Shown one piece after another: positions 19,881 through 31,096 of a DNA stretch of 64,000 bases. The stretch's first letter is position 1. Every line of letters starts with the position of its first letter. The notes beneath the pieces were generated by a model, which was not told where the DNA came from, searched no databases, and saw only the letters and a list, made by a program, of their open reading frames with translations. Origin of the DNA: Variovorax paradoxus (GTDB lineage: Bacteria > Pseudomonadota > Gammaproteobacteria > Burkholderiales > Burkholderiaceae_C); the NCBI RefSeq assembly GCF_030815855.1, contig NZ_JAUSXG010000001.1:2914001-2978000 (forward strand). The letters are read 5' to 3'. The translations under genes and the position numbers were made by a program.

Positions 19881-20684
19881 TCAACAGTCCTCCCGGTAGA
19901 GCGCCTGCACGGCATTCGGAGACGGGGCCACGGTGGCCATCCGCAAGAGTTCTTCGATTCCGAGCCACGCCGCGGACTGGAGGCGCGCGCCCGGCTCGCC
20001 GGGCAGCGGACCGGTGGGGTCTCCCAGCCCGGGCAGCACCAGCCCGGCGCCGCTGAAGTCGCTGCCCTCGGTCCAGAAGGTGGGCGTGACCAGGGTCCAG
20101 AGGCCGGCGCCCAGCGCCGAACGCAGGCCGTTGGACGAGTCCTCGATGGCGATGGCGCGCTCGGGCGGCACACCGAGTGTGTCGAGCGCGAGCAGGTAGA
20201 TGTCGGAGGCCGGCTTCTTTGCGCGCACCTGGTCGCCGCAGGCGATCACGTCGAACATCGTGAGGCCCCTCGCGCCCAGCGTGGCCTGCAGCAGCGCGTC
20301 GATGTTGACCGCAGTGGTGGTGCTCGCAATGGCCAGGCGCAAGCCGGCGTTCTGGGCCTCTTCGAGGAAGCGCAACACGCCGGGACGCAGCGCAATGCCG
20401 CCTCGGCGTGCGATGTCGGTGTAGTGCTGCGTCTTGGCGGCATGGATTTCGGGCACGCGGTCACGCAGCCGGTTTTTCTCCGATGCGCTCAGGGGCAGCG
20501 AATCGATGTAGGCGTTCATGCGCTCCTTGCCGCCTGTGACCGCCAGCAGAGACCGGTACTCGGCCTGCTCCCAGTGCCAGCCGATCCCCAGCTGGTCGAA
20601 CGCGAGGTTGAAGGCCATGCGGTGCACGTCCTCGGTGTCGGCCAGGGTGCCGTCGACGTCGAATACCAGGGCTTCGATGCTCAT
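19881..20684 (-). CDS. cbbY: CbbY-type HAD phosphatase (xylulose-1,5-bisphosphate phosphatase)
   Basis: A 267-residue HAD-superfamily protein. [15 protein letters not shown] is motif I with both aspartates; [10 protein letters not shown] is motif [26 protein letters not shown] is the C-terminal acidic motif typical of CbbY. CbbY proteins of red-type RuBisCO operons degrade the inhibitory misfire product xylulose-1,5-bisphosphate. It starts two bases after the cbbX stop, consistent with joint expression of the activase and this repair enzyme. Confidence 0.93.
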   Translation of the reverse strand: MSIEALVFDVDGTLADTEDVHRMAFNLAFDQLGIGWHWEQAEYRSLLAVTGGKERMNAYIDSLPLSASEKNRLRDRVPEIHAAKTQHYTDIARRGGIALRPGVLRFLEEAQNAGLRLAIASTTTAVNIDALLQATLGARGLTMFDVIACGDQVRAKKPASDIYLLALDTLGVPPERAIAIEDSSNGLRSALGAGLWTLVTPTFWTEGSDFSGAGLVLPGLGDPTGPLPGEPGARLQSAAWLGIEELLRMATVAPSPNAVQALYREDC

Positions 20685-20686
20685 GG

Positions 20687-21610
20687 TTACGCTCCTTCCG
20701 TTCCCACGGCATTCGCTGCTGGATTGAAGACGCGGCTCGCCAGAATGTCCTGCGCCTCGAGCGTGCAGAGCTGCTCGCGCGTCAGGGCCTGCTCGCTGCC
20801 GAAGAGGCGCGTCGCGTGGCGCAGCCGGATGCGGTCGAGCGCATTGCGGATCGATCGCGCATTGGCAAAGTGCGGCTGCTGCCGGCGCAGGCCCACATAG
20901 CGCGAGAAGGTGGACGCCGCGCCGTCGTCGAAGCTGTAGTTCAGCCGGCCCAACATGAGCTGCGCGATCTGCATCAGCTCGGCCTCGCTGTAGTCCGGAA
21001 AATCGATGTGGTGCGCAATGCGCGAGGCCATGCCCGGGTTGCTGCTGAAGAAGGTCTCCATGCGGTCCTTGTAGCCCGCCAGAATCACCACCAGGTCGTC
21101 GCGCTGGTTTTCCATCACCTGCAGCAATATTTCGATCGACTCCTGCCCGTAGTCGCGCTCGTTCTCGGGCCGGTAGAGGTAGTAGGCCTCGTCGATGAAC
21201 AGCACGCCGCCCATCGCCTTCTTGATCACCTCCTTGGTCTTGGGCGCCGTGTGGCCGATGAACTGGCCCACCAGGTCGTCGCGCGTGACCGCCACCAGGT
21301 GGCCCTTGCGCACGTAGCCCAGCTGCTTGAGCACCTCGGCCATGCGCATGGCCACGGTGGTCTTGCCGGTGCCCGGGTTGCCGGTGAACGACATGTGCAG
21401 CGAAGGCGGCGCCGATTGCAGGCCCTGTTCCTGGCGCAGCTTGTCGATCAGGAGCAGCGCCGCAATGTCGCGGATGCGGCCCTTCACCGGCGCCAGGCCG
21501 ATCAGCTCGGCATCGAGCTGGTCGAGCAGCGCCTTCACGCCCGAAGACTCGAAGAGCTGCTTCGGCGCGGTGGCGACGGCCGGGATGACGGGGGTTTCGG
21601 TGGCGTCCAT
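20687..21610 (-). CDS. cbbX: Red-type RuBisCO activase CbbX
   Basis: A 307-residue AAA+ ATPase that remodels inhibited red-type RuBisCO by pulling on the CbbL C-terminal tail. Walker A is GNPGTGKT at 77-84 and Walker B is LFIDEAY at about 137-143. The segment around 107-121 ([15 protein letters not shown]) fits the CbbX pore-loop/Walker region, and a sensor-2-type arginine region follows ([10 protein letters not shown]). GGAGCC precedes the ATG. It is 35 bases after cbbS and its presence agrees with the form I red-type subunits upstream. Confidence 0.96.
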   Translation of the reverse strand: MDATETPVIPAVATAPKQLFESSGVKALLDQLDAELIGLAPVKGRIRDIAALLLIDKLRQEQGLQSAPPSLHMSFTGNPGTGKTTVAMRMAEVLKQLGYVRKGHLVAVTRDDLVGQFIGHTAPKTKEVIKKAMGGVLFIDEAYYLYRPENERDYGQESIEILLQVMENQRDDLVVILAGYKDRMETFFSSNPGMASRIAHHIDFPDYSEAELMQIAQLMLGRLNYSFDDGAASTFSRYVGLRRQQPHFANARSIRNALDRIRLRHATRLFGSEQALTREQLCTLEAQDILASRVFNPAANAVGTEGA

Positions 21611-21645
21611 GCAAGGCTCCAGAAAATTCCGTGCAGCGGGGTCTT

Positions 21646-22065
21646 TCAGTACCGGCTGCCTTCAGGCCGCGCCTGCGCCGCATAGCTTTCGATGCTGTAG
21701 CGGATCGTGCGGCCCGGCTCCTCGGTGCGGATGAGGCGAAAGCCCGGTTCGTTCGAAGGCCGGTTGACGATGAACGACATCACGACCGACTCGGTGCCGT
21801 GCGTCGAGTCGAACGCGGTCACGCGGATGTACTGCTGCGGAAAGGTCTTGCGGCAGGACGCGAGTTCGAGCATGACGCCGGCCGCGTCCTTGATGTCGAA
21901 CATCGGGTTGCCGAACATCTCCCAGAAGGTGTTGCGCGGATGCGGGTCGTCGGTGTATTCGAGGCCGATGGCCCAGCCCTTGTCGAGGCAATACTCGACC
22001 TGGCGGCTGATCTGCTCGTTGCTGAGGTCGGGCAGGAAGGAAAAAGTGCCTTGTGTGATTCGCAT
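21646..22065 (-). CDS. cbbS: RuBisCO small subunit, red type
   Basis: A 139-residue small subunit. It begins [15 protein letters not shown], the usual red-type start, and contains the conserved [18 protein letters not shown] segment. The C-terminal extension (about the last 30 residues) is that of red-type small subunits, which form a beta-hairpin in the central channel. AGGAG precedes the ATG. It follows cbbL by 39 bases. Confidence 0.97.
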   Translation of the reverse strand: MRITQGTFSFLPDLSNEQISRQVEYCLDKGWAIGLEYTDDPHPRNTFWEMFGNPMFDIKDAAGVMLELASCRKTFPQQYIRVTAFDSTHGTESVVMSFIVNRPSNEPGFRLIRTEEPGRTIRYSIESYAAQARPEGSRY

Positions 22066-22104
22066 GTCTGTTGCTCCTGGAGAACTGCGGAACGGAAAAC
22101 GGGT

Positions 22105-23689
<1,585 letters not shown>

Positions 23690-24667
23690 ATGCCTCTTAC
23701 CAAGCACGCGAGCTTTCGCCAGCTCGCCACCTTCCACGCCGTGGCGCGGCTCGGCAGCGTTTCACTGGCTGCCGACGAAATGCATCTGACGCAACCCGCG
23801 GTGTCGATCCAGATCGGCACGCTCGAAGAGTCGGCCGGCACGCCGCTGTTGCAGCGCACGGGCCGCGGCATCCGGCTGACCGAAGCAGGCGAACTGCTCG
23901 CGGGCTATGCGGGCCGCATCCTCGACCTGTGGCGCGAGGCCGGCGACGAAATGGCGATGCTGCAGGGCGTGTTCTCGGGCACGCTGCGCGTGGGCGCCAT
24001 CACCACGGCCGAATACCTGCTGCCGCCCATCCTGGTGAACTTCGCCAAGGAGCACCCGAAGGTGAAGGTGAAGCTGCAGGTCGGCAACCGCGACGAGATC
24101 GTGCGAATGCTCGCGGGCCAGGAGATCGACATCGCCATCATGGGCCGCCCCCCCGCTGAGCTGAAGACCGACTCCAGCGCCTTCGCCAAGCACCCGATGG
24201 CCTTTCTCGCGGCGCCTTCGCATCCGCTGATGTCAGCTGCCAAGCCGACGCTGGCCATGCTGTCGGACACGCGCATGCTGGTGCGCGAGCGCGGCTCGGG
24301 CACGCGCACCACGGTCGAACGCTTCTTCAAGGACCAGGGCCTGCCGCTGCGCATCGGCTCCGAGCTGTCGAGCAACGAAGCCATCAAGCAGATGTGCGCC
24401 GCGGGCTTCGGCATCGCATTTTTGTCGATGCACACCTGCGTGCTCGAGATGAATGCCGGCTTGCTGGGCGTGCTGCCCGTGCCCGGCAATCCGGTGGTGC
24501 GCGACTGGTACGTGATGCACCTGGCGTCGCGGCAATTGCCGCAGGTGGCCCTGGCGTTCGAAGACTACCTGCGCGCGAACGGGCAGGCGCAGATCCAGCA
24601 GCAGCTGGGTTCGCTGCCGGCGGCGCGGGCGCCCGCGAAAAAGCGAAGCGTGCGGCGCACCGCCTGA
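23690..24667 (+). CDS. cbbR: LysR-family regulator of the Calvin operon
   Basis: A 325-residue LysR protein. The N-terminal helix-turn-helix reads FRQLATFHAVARLGSVSLAA, then LTQPAVSIQIGTLEE. An effector-binding domain follows (residues about 92-305: LRVGAITTAEYLLPPIL and AGFGIAFLSMHT). CbbR activates cbb operons, usually responding to metabolites such as RuBP, PEP or NADPH. Its position, divergent from cbbL, is the classic arrangement. It converges tail-to-tail with the TonB receptor gene, with 17 bases between the stops. Confidence 0.95.
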   Translation: MPLTKHASFRQLATFHAVARLGSVSLAADEMHLTQPAVSIQIGTLEESAGTPLLQRTGRGIRLTEAGELLAGYAGRILDLWREAGDEMAMLQGVFSGTLRVGAITTAEYLLPPILVNFAKEHPKVKVKLQVGNRDEIVRMLAGQEIDIAIMGRPPAELKTDSSAFAKHPMAFLAAPSHPLMSAAKPTLAMLSDTRMLVRERGSGTRTTVERFFKDQGLPLRIGSELSSNEAIKQMCAAGFGIAFLSMHTCVLEMNAGLLGVLPVPGNPVVRDWYVMHLASRQLPQVALAFEDYLRANGQAQIQQQLGSLPAARAPAKKRSVRRTA

Positions 24668-24684
24668 GCTTTTCGGCGCGCGGC

Positions 24685-26979
24685 TCAGACGCCCAGCTGC
24701 ATCCTCACGCCGATCCACACCGCGCGCGGCGCGCCAGGTGCCACGAACTGGGCGTTGCGCCATGCATCAGGCGCCGACACTGCGCCGCCGGCGTCGAATC
24801 CGTTGCGGCCCAGCTGGCCGGCGGTGGCATAGCGGCGGTTGAACACGTTCGCCACCTTGGCGAAAAGCTCCACGTTGCGACCGAGCTTCCAGCGCGTGGT
24901 GAGGTCGAGCAGCGCATAGCCGCCGATGCGGCCGCTGCCGCTGAAGTCGGCGCCGTCGGGCGCGTGCAAGCCGTTCTCGTTGCCGCGCACAGTCTGCCGC
25001 GAATAGACGCGGTACTGCGCGCCCAGGCTCCAGCTTGGTGTCACGCGCCAGTCGACGTTGAGCTTGAGCGAGTGCGCCGGCAGGCCCGGCAGGCGATCGC
25101 CGGGCCGCACCGCGATCTCGCCTTCGCCGGTGCATGCGGCGTTGGTCTCGGCGCTGCTGTTCGATTCGGACACCAGGCACGCCGGCGAGTCGTACCTTGC
25201 GCGCAGGTAGCTGTACGACAGCGACCAGTCCAGCCTGTCGTTCTGCTGCGAAAGGCCCAGTTCCACGCCCTGGCGCAGGGTGCGTCCGAAGTTGCTGAAG
25301 TAGCCGCGCGAAAGCCCGCTGCTGACGAACAGCAGGTCGTCCTTGTTGACCGTGCGGAACACCGAGGCGTTCCACCGCAGCCCATGGTCGAGCGTGCCGC
25401 GCAACCCGGTTTCGAAGGTCTGCGACACCACCTGCTTGAGCGGCGGATCGGACTGCAGCGCATTGGGCAGCACGCAGGCGTTGGCCGGGTCGGAGCAGCC
25501 CAGCTCGATCGGGCTCGGCGCGCGGCTGCCCTGGCTCCAGCCGGCATAGGCGGTGAGCCGCGGCGTGGCCTGCCATGTGAGCCCGATGGCGGGATTGAAC
25601 TTCTTGTAGCGGCCTTCGCCGTCGAGCTGGGTCGAAAGCCCGAGCAAGGCGCGCCCATCGTCGCGGGTGGACACGCGGGTGTCGTTGTAGCGGCCCGAAA
25701 GGCTCAGCTGCAGGTTCGGCTGCAGCGTGACCAGGTCGGAAAAATAGAGGCTCATCGTGCGGCTCTTGCCAGCGAGCAGCGCGTCGGCCTCGGCCTCTTC
25801 CTGCGGCACCACAGCGCGCGTGGCGTCGAGAAAACCTTCCGCTTCGGTCTGCAGGAAGCGCGTGCGTGCGCGATCGACCGAAGCACCGAAGGTGAGCTGG
25901 TGAATGCCCGCGGTGTAGGTCGACTGCAGCGCCACGCCTTCGCTGCGCTGGCGCGTGTAGGTGCGGTTCTCCACGCCCGAGGCTTCGACGTCGGGCGGAT
26001 TGAAATCGTCGTTGAGGTCGCCGTTGAGCGTGCTGTAGCGCGAGCGCCGCGTGTACGCGGTCATGGAAATCGTCTGCACGTCGCTCAGGCGATAGCTGCC
26101 GTTGAGCGTGAGCATCGACATGCGGTTCTCGGTGCGGTCGGGCCGCGTGTACACCTGCTTTCGGTTCTGCATCAGCATGGATTCGGGCAGCAAGCCATTG
26201 CCCACCATGCGGTTGTCGCCATGGGTGAAGCTCAGGTCCCATGAAAGCTTGCCGCTGTCTTGCCCGACCTTGGCAAACAGCTGCCTCACGCGTGACGGCG
26301 AAAAGTTACGCCAGCCGTCTTCATTGAGCCCGCCGAACGCGAGAAACAGGTGCCCGCCTTCGGCCAGCTTGCGGCCGTGCGTGAGCTCGGTGCTCACGCG
26401 GCCGAAGGAGCCGGCCTGCAACTCCAGTTCGGTGCCGGGGTGCGTGTCGCCGCGCTTGGTCTGCAGCGACAGCGCACCGCCGAGCGTGTTCAGGCCGAAC
26501 AGCGGGTTGGAACCCGGCAGCAGCGTGATGCTCGAGATGGCCGCCTTCGGGATCAGGTCCCAGTTCACCACGTCGCCAAAGGGCTCGTTGATGCGCACGC
26601 CGTCCTGGTACACCGACAGCCCCTGCGGCGTTCCGAGCACCGGGCTCGCACTGAAGCCGCGGTAGTTCACGTCCACCTGGTACGGATTGCCCTGGATCTC
26701 GTTCACGTTCACGCTCGGCATCTGCGTGGCCATGAAATCCGGCAGGTTCAGGCTCTGCGCGCGGCGCAAGCTCCGGTCGTCCGCGGTCTGCACGTTCGAC
26801 GGGATCTGGTCCTTCGGCACCTCGATGCCCGGCACGGGCGTGGCGCTGACCACCTCGACGGTGGGCAGGCTGCCGGCCTGCGCCGCGAGTTCCTGCGCCT
26901 GCCCGGTCAGGGGGCAGGCCGCGGCGGCCACGGCAAGGCCGATCAGCCGGCGGGTCGTTTGCGGGTTCGGTCGGCTCAC
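24685..26979 (-). CDS. TonB-dependent receptor, candidate lanthanide/metallophore receptor
   Basis: A 764-residue outer-membrane receptor: signal peptide (to GQAQ), a TonB-box-like stretch (PTVEVVS, about 40), a plug domain (VDVNYRGFSASPV, then GSNPLFGLNTLGGALSLQTK) and a C-terminal 22-strand-type barrel. The start is GTG at 26979, with GGAGG upstream; an in-frame upstream extension looks non-coding. It lies 14 bases after the Bug gene in the operon divergent from xoxF, so uptake of a lanthanide or its chelate is the leading guess. Related cases are LutH of Methylorubrum. An iron or other siderophore role is not excluded. The chain ends in valine rather than the usual aromatic residue. Confidence 0.9.
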   Translation of the reverse strand: MSRPNPQTTRRLIGLAVAAAACPLTGQAQELAAQAGSLPTVEVVSATPVPGIEVPKDQIPSNVQTADDRSLRRAQSLNLPDFMATQMPSVNVNEIQGNPYQVDVNYRGFSASPVLGTPQGLSVYQDGVRINEPFGDVVNWDLIPKAAISSITLLPGSNPLFGLNTLGGALSLQTKRGDTHPGTELELQAGSFGRVSTELTHGRKLAEGGHLFLAFGGLNEDGWRNFSPSRVRQLFAKVGQDSGKLSWDLSFTHGDNRMVGNGLLPESMLMQNRKQVYTRPDRTENRMSMLTLNGSYRLSDVQTISMTAYTRRSRYSTLNGDLNDDFNPPDVEASGVENRTYTRQRSEGVALQSTYTAGIHQLTFGASVDRARTRFLQTEAEGFLDATRAVVPQEEAEADALLAGKSRTMSLYFSDLVTLQPNLQLSLSGRYNDTRVSTRDDGRALLGLSTQLDGEGRYKKFNPAIGLTWQATPRLTAYAGWSQGSRAPSPIELGCSDPANACVLPNALQSDPPLKQVVSQTFETGLRGTLDHGLRWNASVFRTVNKDDLLFVSSGLSRGYFSNFGRTLRQGVELGLSQQNDRLDWSLSYSYLRARYDSPACLVSESNSSAETNAACTGEGEIAVRPGDRLPGLPAHSLKLNVDWRVTPSWSLGAQYRVYSRQTVRGNENGLHAPDGADFSGSGRIGGYALLDLTTRWKLGRNVELFAKVANVFNRRYATAGQLGRNGFDAGGAVSAPDAWRNAQFVAPGAPRAVWIGVRMQLGV

Positions 26980-26993
26980 GGTGTTCTCCTCCC

Positions 26994-27989
26994 TCAGGTG
27001 CCGGTGCGCGTGAGGCCCAGCTTTTCGACGATGGCGCGCTCCTGCGCGAAGATTTCCCGGCAAGACTGCGCGTAGGCCTCCGGCCCGAGGTAATCGACCT
27101 CCTGGTCGTACTTGGCGAGCTCGTCCTTGAAGCGCTGGTCGAACATGGCCTTCTTGAAAGCGTCATGCAGCACCGCTACCACCCTCGGCGACATGCCGCG
27201 CGGTCCGGCCAGTCCGTAGGGCGACTTGGCCACGATGTCGAAGCCGAGCTCGCGCAGAACGGGCACCTGCGGCCAACGCTTCGACCGCTCGCCGGAAAAA
27301 ATCGCCAGCAGCCGCAGCGTGCCCGCATCGACGGCCGGCCCAAAGCCCGTGGAATTGACGCCGGCCATCACCTGCCCGCCCGCGATCGCATTCAGTTGCT
27401 CGGCCGTGCCCTTGTACGGCACGTGGATGTAGCGCAAGCCGCGCGCCGTGAACAGCGCCTCCAGCACCATGTGCGGCGTGGTGCCGATGCCGTTGGTGGC
27501 AATGGTCAGCTCGCCGGGCCGCGCGCGCGCGAATGCAAACATGTCGTCGAGCGAACGCACGGGGCTGCCGGCCGCCACCAGCACGCCGAAGGTCACGCTG
27601 GAGACCTGGATGATCGGTGTCACATCGCGGATCGGGTCCCACAGCACCTTCTGCGTGTGCGGCGCGCGGAACACCGGCTGCGGCATCTGGGCGATGGTGT
27701 AGCCGTCGGGCCGTGCCTGCTGCAGCACCGGCATCGCGAGTGTGCCGCCGGCGCCGCCGCGGTTTTCGGTCAGCACCGTCTGGCCCAGCGCGGCGGAAGC
27801 CAGGTCGGCCAGAACCCGCAGCGAGATGTCGGTGGCGCCACCCGCGGGCCAGGGCACCCACAGCGTGACGGGCCGCGAAGGAAAAGGTTCGGTCGAAGCC
27901 ATCGCTCCCGCCAAGGGCAGCGCGCCCAGCGCCAGCGCAGCCGCATCGCGCAGCCAGCCGCGCCGGGTGAAGCCGCCCTGCCCGCTCAT
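26994..27989 (-). CDS. Bug-family (TctC-like) periplasmic solute-binding protein
   Basis: A 331-residue Bug-type binding protein of the tripartite tricarboxylate transporter class. A twin-arginine-like leader (FTRRGWLRDAAAL) is followed by typical Bug segments: PVTLWVPWPAGGATDI, ENRGGAGG, HVPYKGTAEQLNAI and GPRGM. These proteins bind carboxylates, with two water-mediated contacts to the ligand. No TctA/TctB membrane genes are nearby. Instead its ATG overlaps the stop of the pedC-type permease (27986-27989) and the TonB receptor follows 14 bases later. It may therefore serve this ABC/TonB system, for instance by binding a carboxylate-type metal chelate. That role is inference. Confidence 0.88.
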   Translation of the reverse strand: MSGQGGFTRRGWLRDAAALALGALPLAGAMASTEPFPSRPVTLWVPWPAGGATDISLRVLADLASAALGQTVLTENRGGAGGTLAMPVLQQARPDGYTIAQMPQPVFRAPHTQKVLWDPIRDVTPIIQVSSVTFGVLVAAGSPVRSLDDMFAFARARPGELTIATNGIGTTPHMVLEALFTARGLRYIHVPYKGTAEQLNAIAGGQVMAGVNSTGFGPAVDAGTLRLLAIFSGERSKRWPQVPVLRELGFDIVAKSPYGLAGPRGMSPRVVAVLHDAFKKAMFDQRFKDELAKYDQEVDYLGPEAYAQSCREIFAQERAIVEKLGLTRTGT

Positions 27990-28873
27990 GGCCCGCCTCC
28001 TCCGCGCTTGGTCAGCCCGCCGAAACCGCGCTGCGGGTCGTAGCCCCAGCACGCAAACCCGAAGAAGACGATCAGGCAACCCAGCACCACATAAGGGGCA
28101 AGGCCCGGGTCCTTGCCATAGAGCGCGAAGCGGATCCATTCCACCGCGTAGGTAAAGGGATTGAAGCGCGCCAGCTGGTACACCCACTCGGCGCCCGACT
28201 CCTGCAGCTTCCACAGCGGATAGAGCGCGGTCGACAGGAAGTACATCGGGAAGATGACGAAATTCATCGTGCCCGCGAAATTCTCCAGCTGCTTGATATG
28301 CACCGACAGCAGCAGCCCGAGCGCGCCCAGCATGAGCGCGCCGGCCGCCAGCGCCACCAGCGCATGCAGCCCGGAGAGCGACAGCAGCGGCAGTTCGGTG
28401 CCGATGAGCGCCGCCACCACCACGAACACCAGCGCCTGCAGCACCGACAGCAGCGCGGTGGCGCACAGCTTGGAAAACAGCAGCCAGGGCCGCGGCAGCG
28501 GCGCGGTGAGCAACAGGCGCATCAGGCCCATCTCGCGGTCGTACACCATCGCCAGCGACGACTGCATGCCGTTGAACAGCAGCACCATGCCGACCAGCCC
28601 CGGCACGATGTACACGTCGTAAGGAATGTAGGTGTCGTAGGGCTCGACGATCGCCACGCCGAACACATTGCGAAAGCCCGCGGCGAACACGGCCAGCCAC
28701 AGCAGCGGCCGCACCAGTGCCGACACCAGCCGCCCGGTCTGCTGCGAGAATTTGTACAGCTCGCGCAGCATGATGGCGCGCATGGCCTGCAGGGCATGGC
28801 CAATACCTCGCCGGGCCGCCGGCTCGGCGTGTTCGCCCGCGGGCGTTTCGGTTTTCAGCGTGCGTTCGGACAT
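27986..28873 (-). CDS. pedC: ABC-2-type permease of the PQQ-alcohol-dehydrogenase-associated (Ped) transporter
   Basis: A 295-residue integral membrane protein with about six helices in an ABC-2 fold (residues about 40-275), including the DREMGLMRLLLTAPLPRPW cytoplasmic segment typical of this permease class. It belongs to the PedC type linked to PQQ-dependent alcohol oxidation; in Pseudomonas putida pedA1A2BC is needed for efficient lanthanide use. It overlaps pedB upstream by 19 bases and the Bug gene downstream by 4 bases. ABC-2 permeases are more often exporters, so the direction of transport is uncertain. Confidence 0.85.
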   Translation of the reverse strand: MSERTLKTETPAGEHAEPAARRGIGHALQAMRAIMLRELYKFSQQTGRLVSALVRPLLWLAVFAAGFRNVFGVAIVEPYDTYIPYDVYIVPGLVGMVLLFNGMQSSLAMVYDREMGLMRLLLTAPLPRPWLLFSKLCATALLSVLQALVFVVVAALIGTELPLLSLSGLHALVALAAGALMLGALGLLLSVHIKQLENFAGTMNFVIFPMYFLSTALYPLWKLQESGAEWVYQLARFNPFTYAVEWIRFALYGKDPGLAPYVVLGCLIVFFGFACWGYDPQRGFGGLTKRGGGGP

Positions 28874-30045
28874 AGCTTCTCCGGCGCATCGGCGCCCAGC
28901 GTGTCGAGCACGTTGCGTGGATGCAGCACGCCTTCGGCCGGCGCCTGCGCGATGACGCCCTGCCCATCGCTCAGCAGCATGGGCTGGCGCAGCTGGCCGT
29001 CCCAGGCGCGAAAGCTCAGGGCGGTGCCCTTGGAACCGTCGAGCGTGCTCTTGGCAATAGCCTGTGCCCAGGCCGTGTTGGGACCCTTGGGCGCGGCAAT
29101 GGCGACTGCCGCCAGCGTCTTGCCGGCCATCCACGCGGACCAGTCGTGCGCGGTCATCGGGCGCTTCGCGGCCTTGGCAAAGCGCCGCGAAACCTGCGGC
29201 GCGCCGTAGCGCTCGAACTGCGCGTGCCAGGCCAGAGGCACCAGCCCGCCATCGCCGACCACCGGCCGCGGCAGCACGGTGCGGTACGGCAGCGTTCGGG
29301 CGAACTCGCCGTCGCTGTCGACCACCCAGACGGCGTCGTAGCTGTTGCCGGCCGTGAGCAACAGCGAATTGGCCAGGTCGCGCTCGCGCGGGTCGGCCGA
29401 GAGCTTGAACGGCTTGCTGGCCACCACTTGCAACCCGTAGCGCTTGATCGACGCCTGCACGGTCGCCGCACGCAGTGCGTCCTGCGGGCTGCCGCCCACC
29501 AGCAGGAGCAGCTTGCTCCATTTGCGCGACACCAGCGTCTGCGCCAGCGCGTCGCTGCGCATGCGTTCGCTGGGTATCAGGTGGAACAAGCGGGCGCGGC
29601 AGTCCTGCTGGCGCAACCGGTCGGATGGATCGCTCAGGTTCAGTACCGGCAACTTCACGGCATCGGCCACCGCCAGCGTCCAATCGGCCGGCAGGTCGGT
29701 CAGCAGCACCGCGGCACCCGCCTTCTCGGCGGCCACCGCGGCGGCCCGCGCCGCCTCGATGGAAGCGGCCGGCGCGGTGGCCAGCGCCACCTCGGCGCCG
29801 GTGGCCTCGAGTTCGAATTTCGCTTCTTCGAGCGCGACCTCGAGCCCTTCGGAAAGCGGACCGCCCGGGTGCCCGAGGTAGGCCCGTTCCAGGCGCGAAC
29901 GCTCCAGGCGGGGATCGTCGCCGGGCGTGATCAGGGTCGCCTTGAGCACCGCCGCGCCCACCGCCATGGGAGCGAGAAGACCGAGGCCGAAAGCAGCCGC
30001 CAACCACGCGCCCGCATACCGGAATGCCGTTGCGTACATCCTCAT
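28855..30045 (-). CDS. pedB: Periplasmic binding protein of the PQQ-associated ABC system
   Basis: A 396-residue exported protein with a signal peptide (to about VGA/AVL) and a type I periplasmic-binding fold (branched-chain amino acid receptor-like): LKATLITPGDD, LLLLVGGSPQDAL, VVDSDGEFARTLPY. It corresponds to the substrate-binding component of the PQQ-dependent alcohol dehydrogenase system (PedB type). ATGA overlap (30042-30045) couples it to the beta-propeller gene upstream. Its ligand is unproven; lanthanide or chelate is likely from context. Confidence 0.83.
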   Translation of the reverse strand: MRMYATAFRYAGAWLAAAFGLGLLAPMAVGAAVLKATLITPGDDPRLERSRLERAYLGHPGGPLSEGLEVALEEAKFELEATGAEVALATAPAASIEAARAAAVAAEKAGAAVLLTDLPADWTLAVADAVKLPVLNLSDPSDRLRQQDCRARLFHLIPSERMRSDALAQTLVSRKWSKLLLLVGGSPQDALRAATVQASIKRYGLQVVASKPFKLSADPRERDLANSLLLTAGNSYDAVWVVDSDGEFARTLPYRTVLPRPVVGDGGLVPLAWHAQFERYGAPQVSRRFAKAAKRPMTAHDWSAWMAGKTLAAVAIAAPKGPNTAWAQAIAKSTLDGSKGTALSFRAWDGQLRQPMLLSDGQGVIAQAPAEGVLHPRNVLDTLGADAPEKLCPNAR

Positions 30046-31058
30046 TCGACGATCACGAGCCCATAGGGCACGCGCCCTACCGGAACGCTCTTGATGGCCT
30101 TGGCGCCGGCCACATCGACCACCGTCACGTCGTCGCTCAGGCCGTTGACCACGTACAGCCGTGCCTGCGCCTTGTCGAGCGTGACGTTCCAGGCCCGCTT
30201 GCCGACCAGCACCAGCGAACCGACCTTGCGGGCGGCCACGTCGACGAACGCCACGTGATTGGCGCGGCCGAGGCCCACGAACGCCCGCTTGCCGTCGCTC
30301 GTCATCTGGATGCCGACGGGCGTGATGTCTTCGGCGCGCGCGCCCTTCACTTCGAACTTCAGCGTGTCGATCACTTCGTGCGTGGCGGTCGAGACGATGC
30401 TGACGCTGGCGCCCAGTTCGTTGGTGACCCACAGCTCCTTGCCGTCGGGCGTGATCGCCATGCGCCGCGGCCGCTTGCCGACCTTGACGTTCTTCACGAC
30501 CTTGCCGGTCGCCGTGTCGATCACGTGCACGAGGCTGGCCACTTCCGAGGTCACGTACAGGGTCTTGCCGTCGGCACTGACCTTGACGCCCTCAGGCTCC
30601 GCGCCCACCTTCACGGAGCGCAGCTTCTTGCCGCTGGCCGTATCGATGAAGCTGGCCTCGCCCGCGTCCTCGTTGGAAACATAGATGACCTTGCCGTCCG
30701 GCGACAGGTCGAAGGCCTCGGGCTCGTCGCCGAGAGGAATGCGCCGCACCGACTTGCCGCTCGCGGGATCGATCAGGTCGGCCTGGTTGGAGTCGGTACA
30801 CGCCACCATGATCTGCCGCTCGGGCGTCAGCTGGATGTGGCGCGCGCGCTTGCAGGTGGCAATGGTGCCTTTCACGGCCAGGGTTCCGAGATCGATCATC
30901 GTCAGCGCGCTGTCCTTCTCGCTCGATACATAGGCGGTGCCTTGCGCCAGTGCGGCATTGCCCGCGGCGGCCAGCACGAACGCGATCGCGATCGCGCTAG
31001 GTCGGCAGGCCGCGCGAACAGGGGCGCAACGGAGCGAAAGCAAAGAAGGTTGCGGCAT
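30042..31058 (-). CDS. pedA2: YVTN-type periplasmic beta-propeller protein of the PQQ-associated ABC system
   Basis: A 338-residue exported protein, signal peptide to AALA/QGT. The mature chain is a repeat of about 42 residues with YVTN/IDL-type blades, such as DGKVIYVSNEDAGEASFIDT, DGKTLYVTSEVASL and DGKELWVTNELGASVSIVS. Such proteins accompany PQQ-dependent alcohol oxidation systems (PedA2 type). GGAGA precedes the ATG at 31058. It begins 38 bases after the ATPase gene. A second, separate propeller gene lies at 36726 downstream of xoxF. Confidence 0.85.
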   Translation of the reverse strand: MPQPSLLSLRCAPVRAACRPSAIAIAFVLAAAGNAALAQGTAYVSSEKDSALTMIDLGTLAVKGTIATCKRARHIQLTPERQIMVACTDSNQADLIDPASGKSVRRIPLGDEPEAFDLSPDGKVIYVSNEDAGEASFIDTASGKKLRSVKVGAEPEGVKVSADGKTLYVTSEVASLVHVIDTATGKVVKNVKVGKRPRRMAITPDGKELWVTNELGASVSIVSTATHEVIDTLKFEVKGARAEDITPVGIQMTSDGKRAFVGLGRANHVAFVDVAARKVGSLVLVGKRAWNVTLDKAQARLYVVNGLSDDVTVVDVAGAKAIKSVPVGRVPYGLVIVE

Positions 31059-31096
31059 GCGGTGTCTCCATTTTCTTGACTCGAATTCTTCTTGGT

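Noticed and set aside
24394..26244. 616-codon open frame on the plus strand inside the TonB receptor gene
   Set aside because: It is a codon-bias shadow in GC-rich DNA; composition is arginine/histidine/valine-rich and the minus strand has full domain structure.
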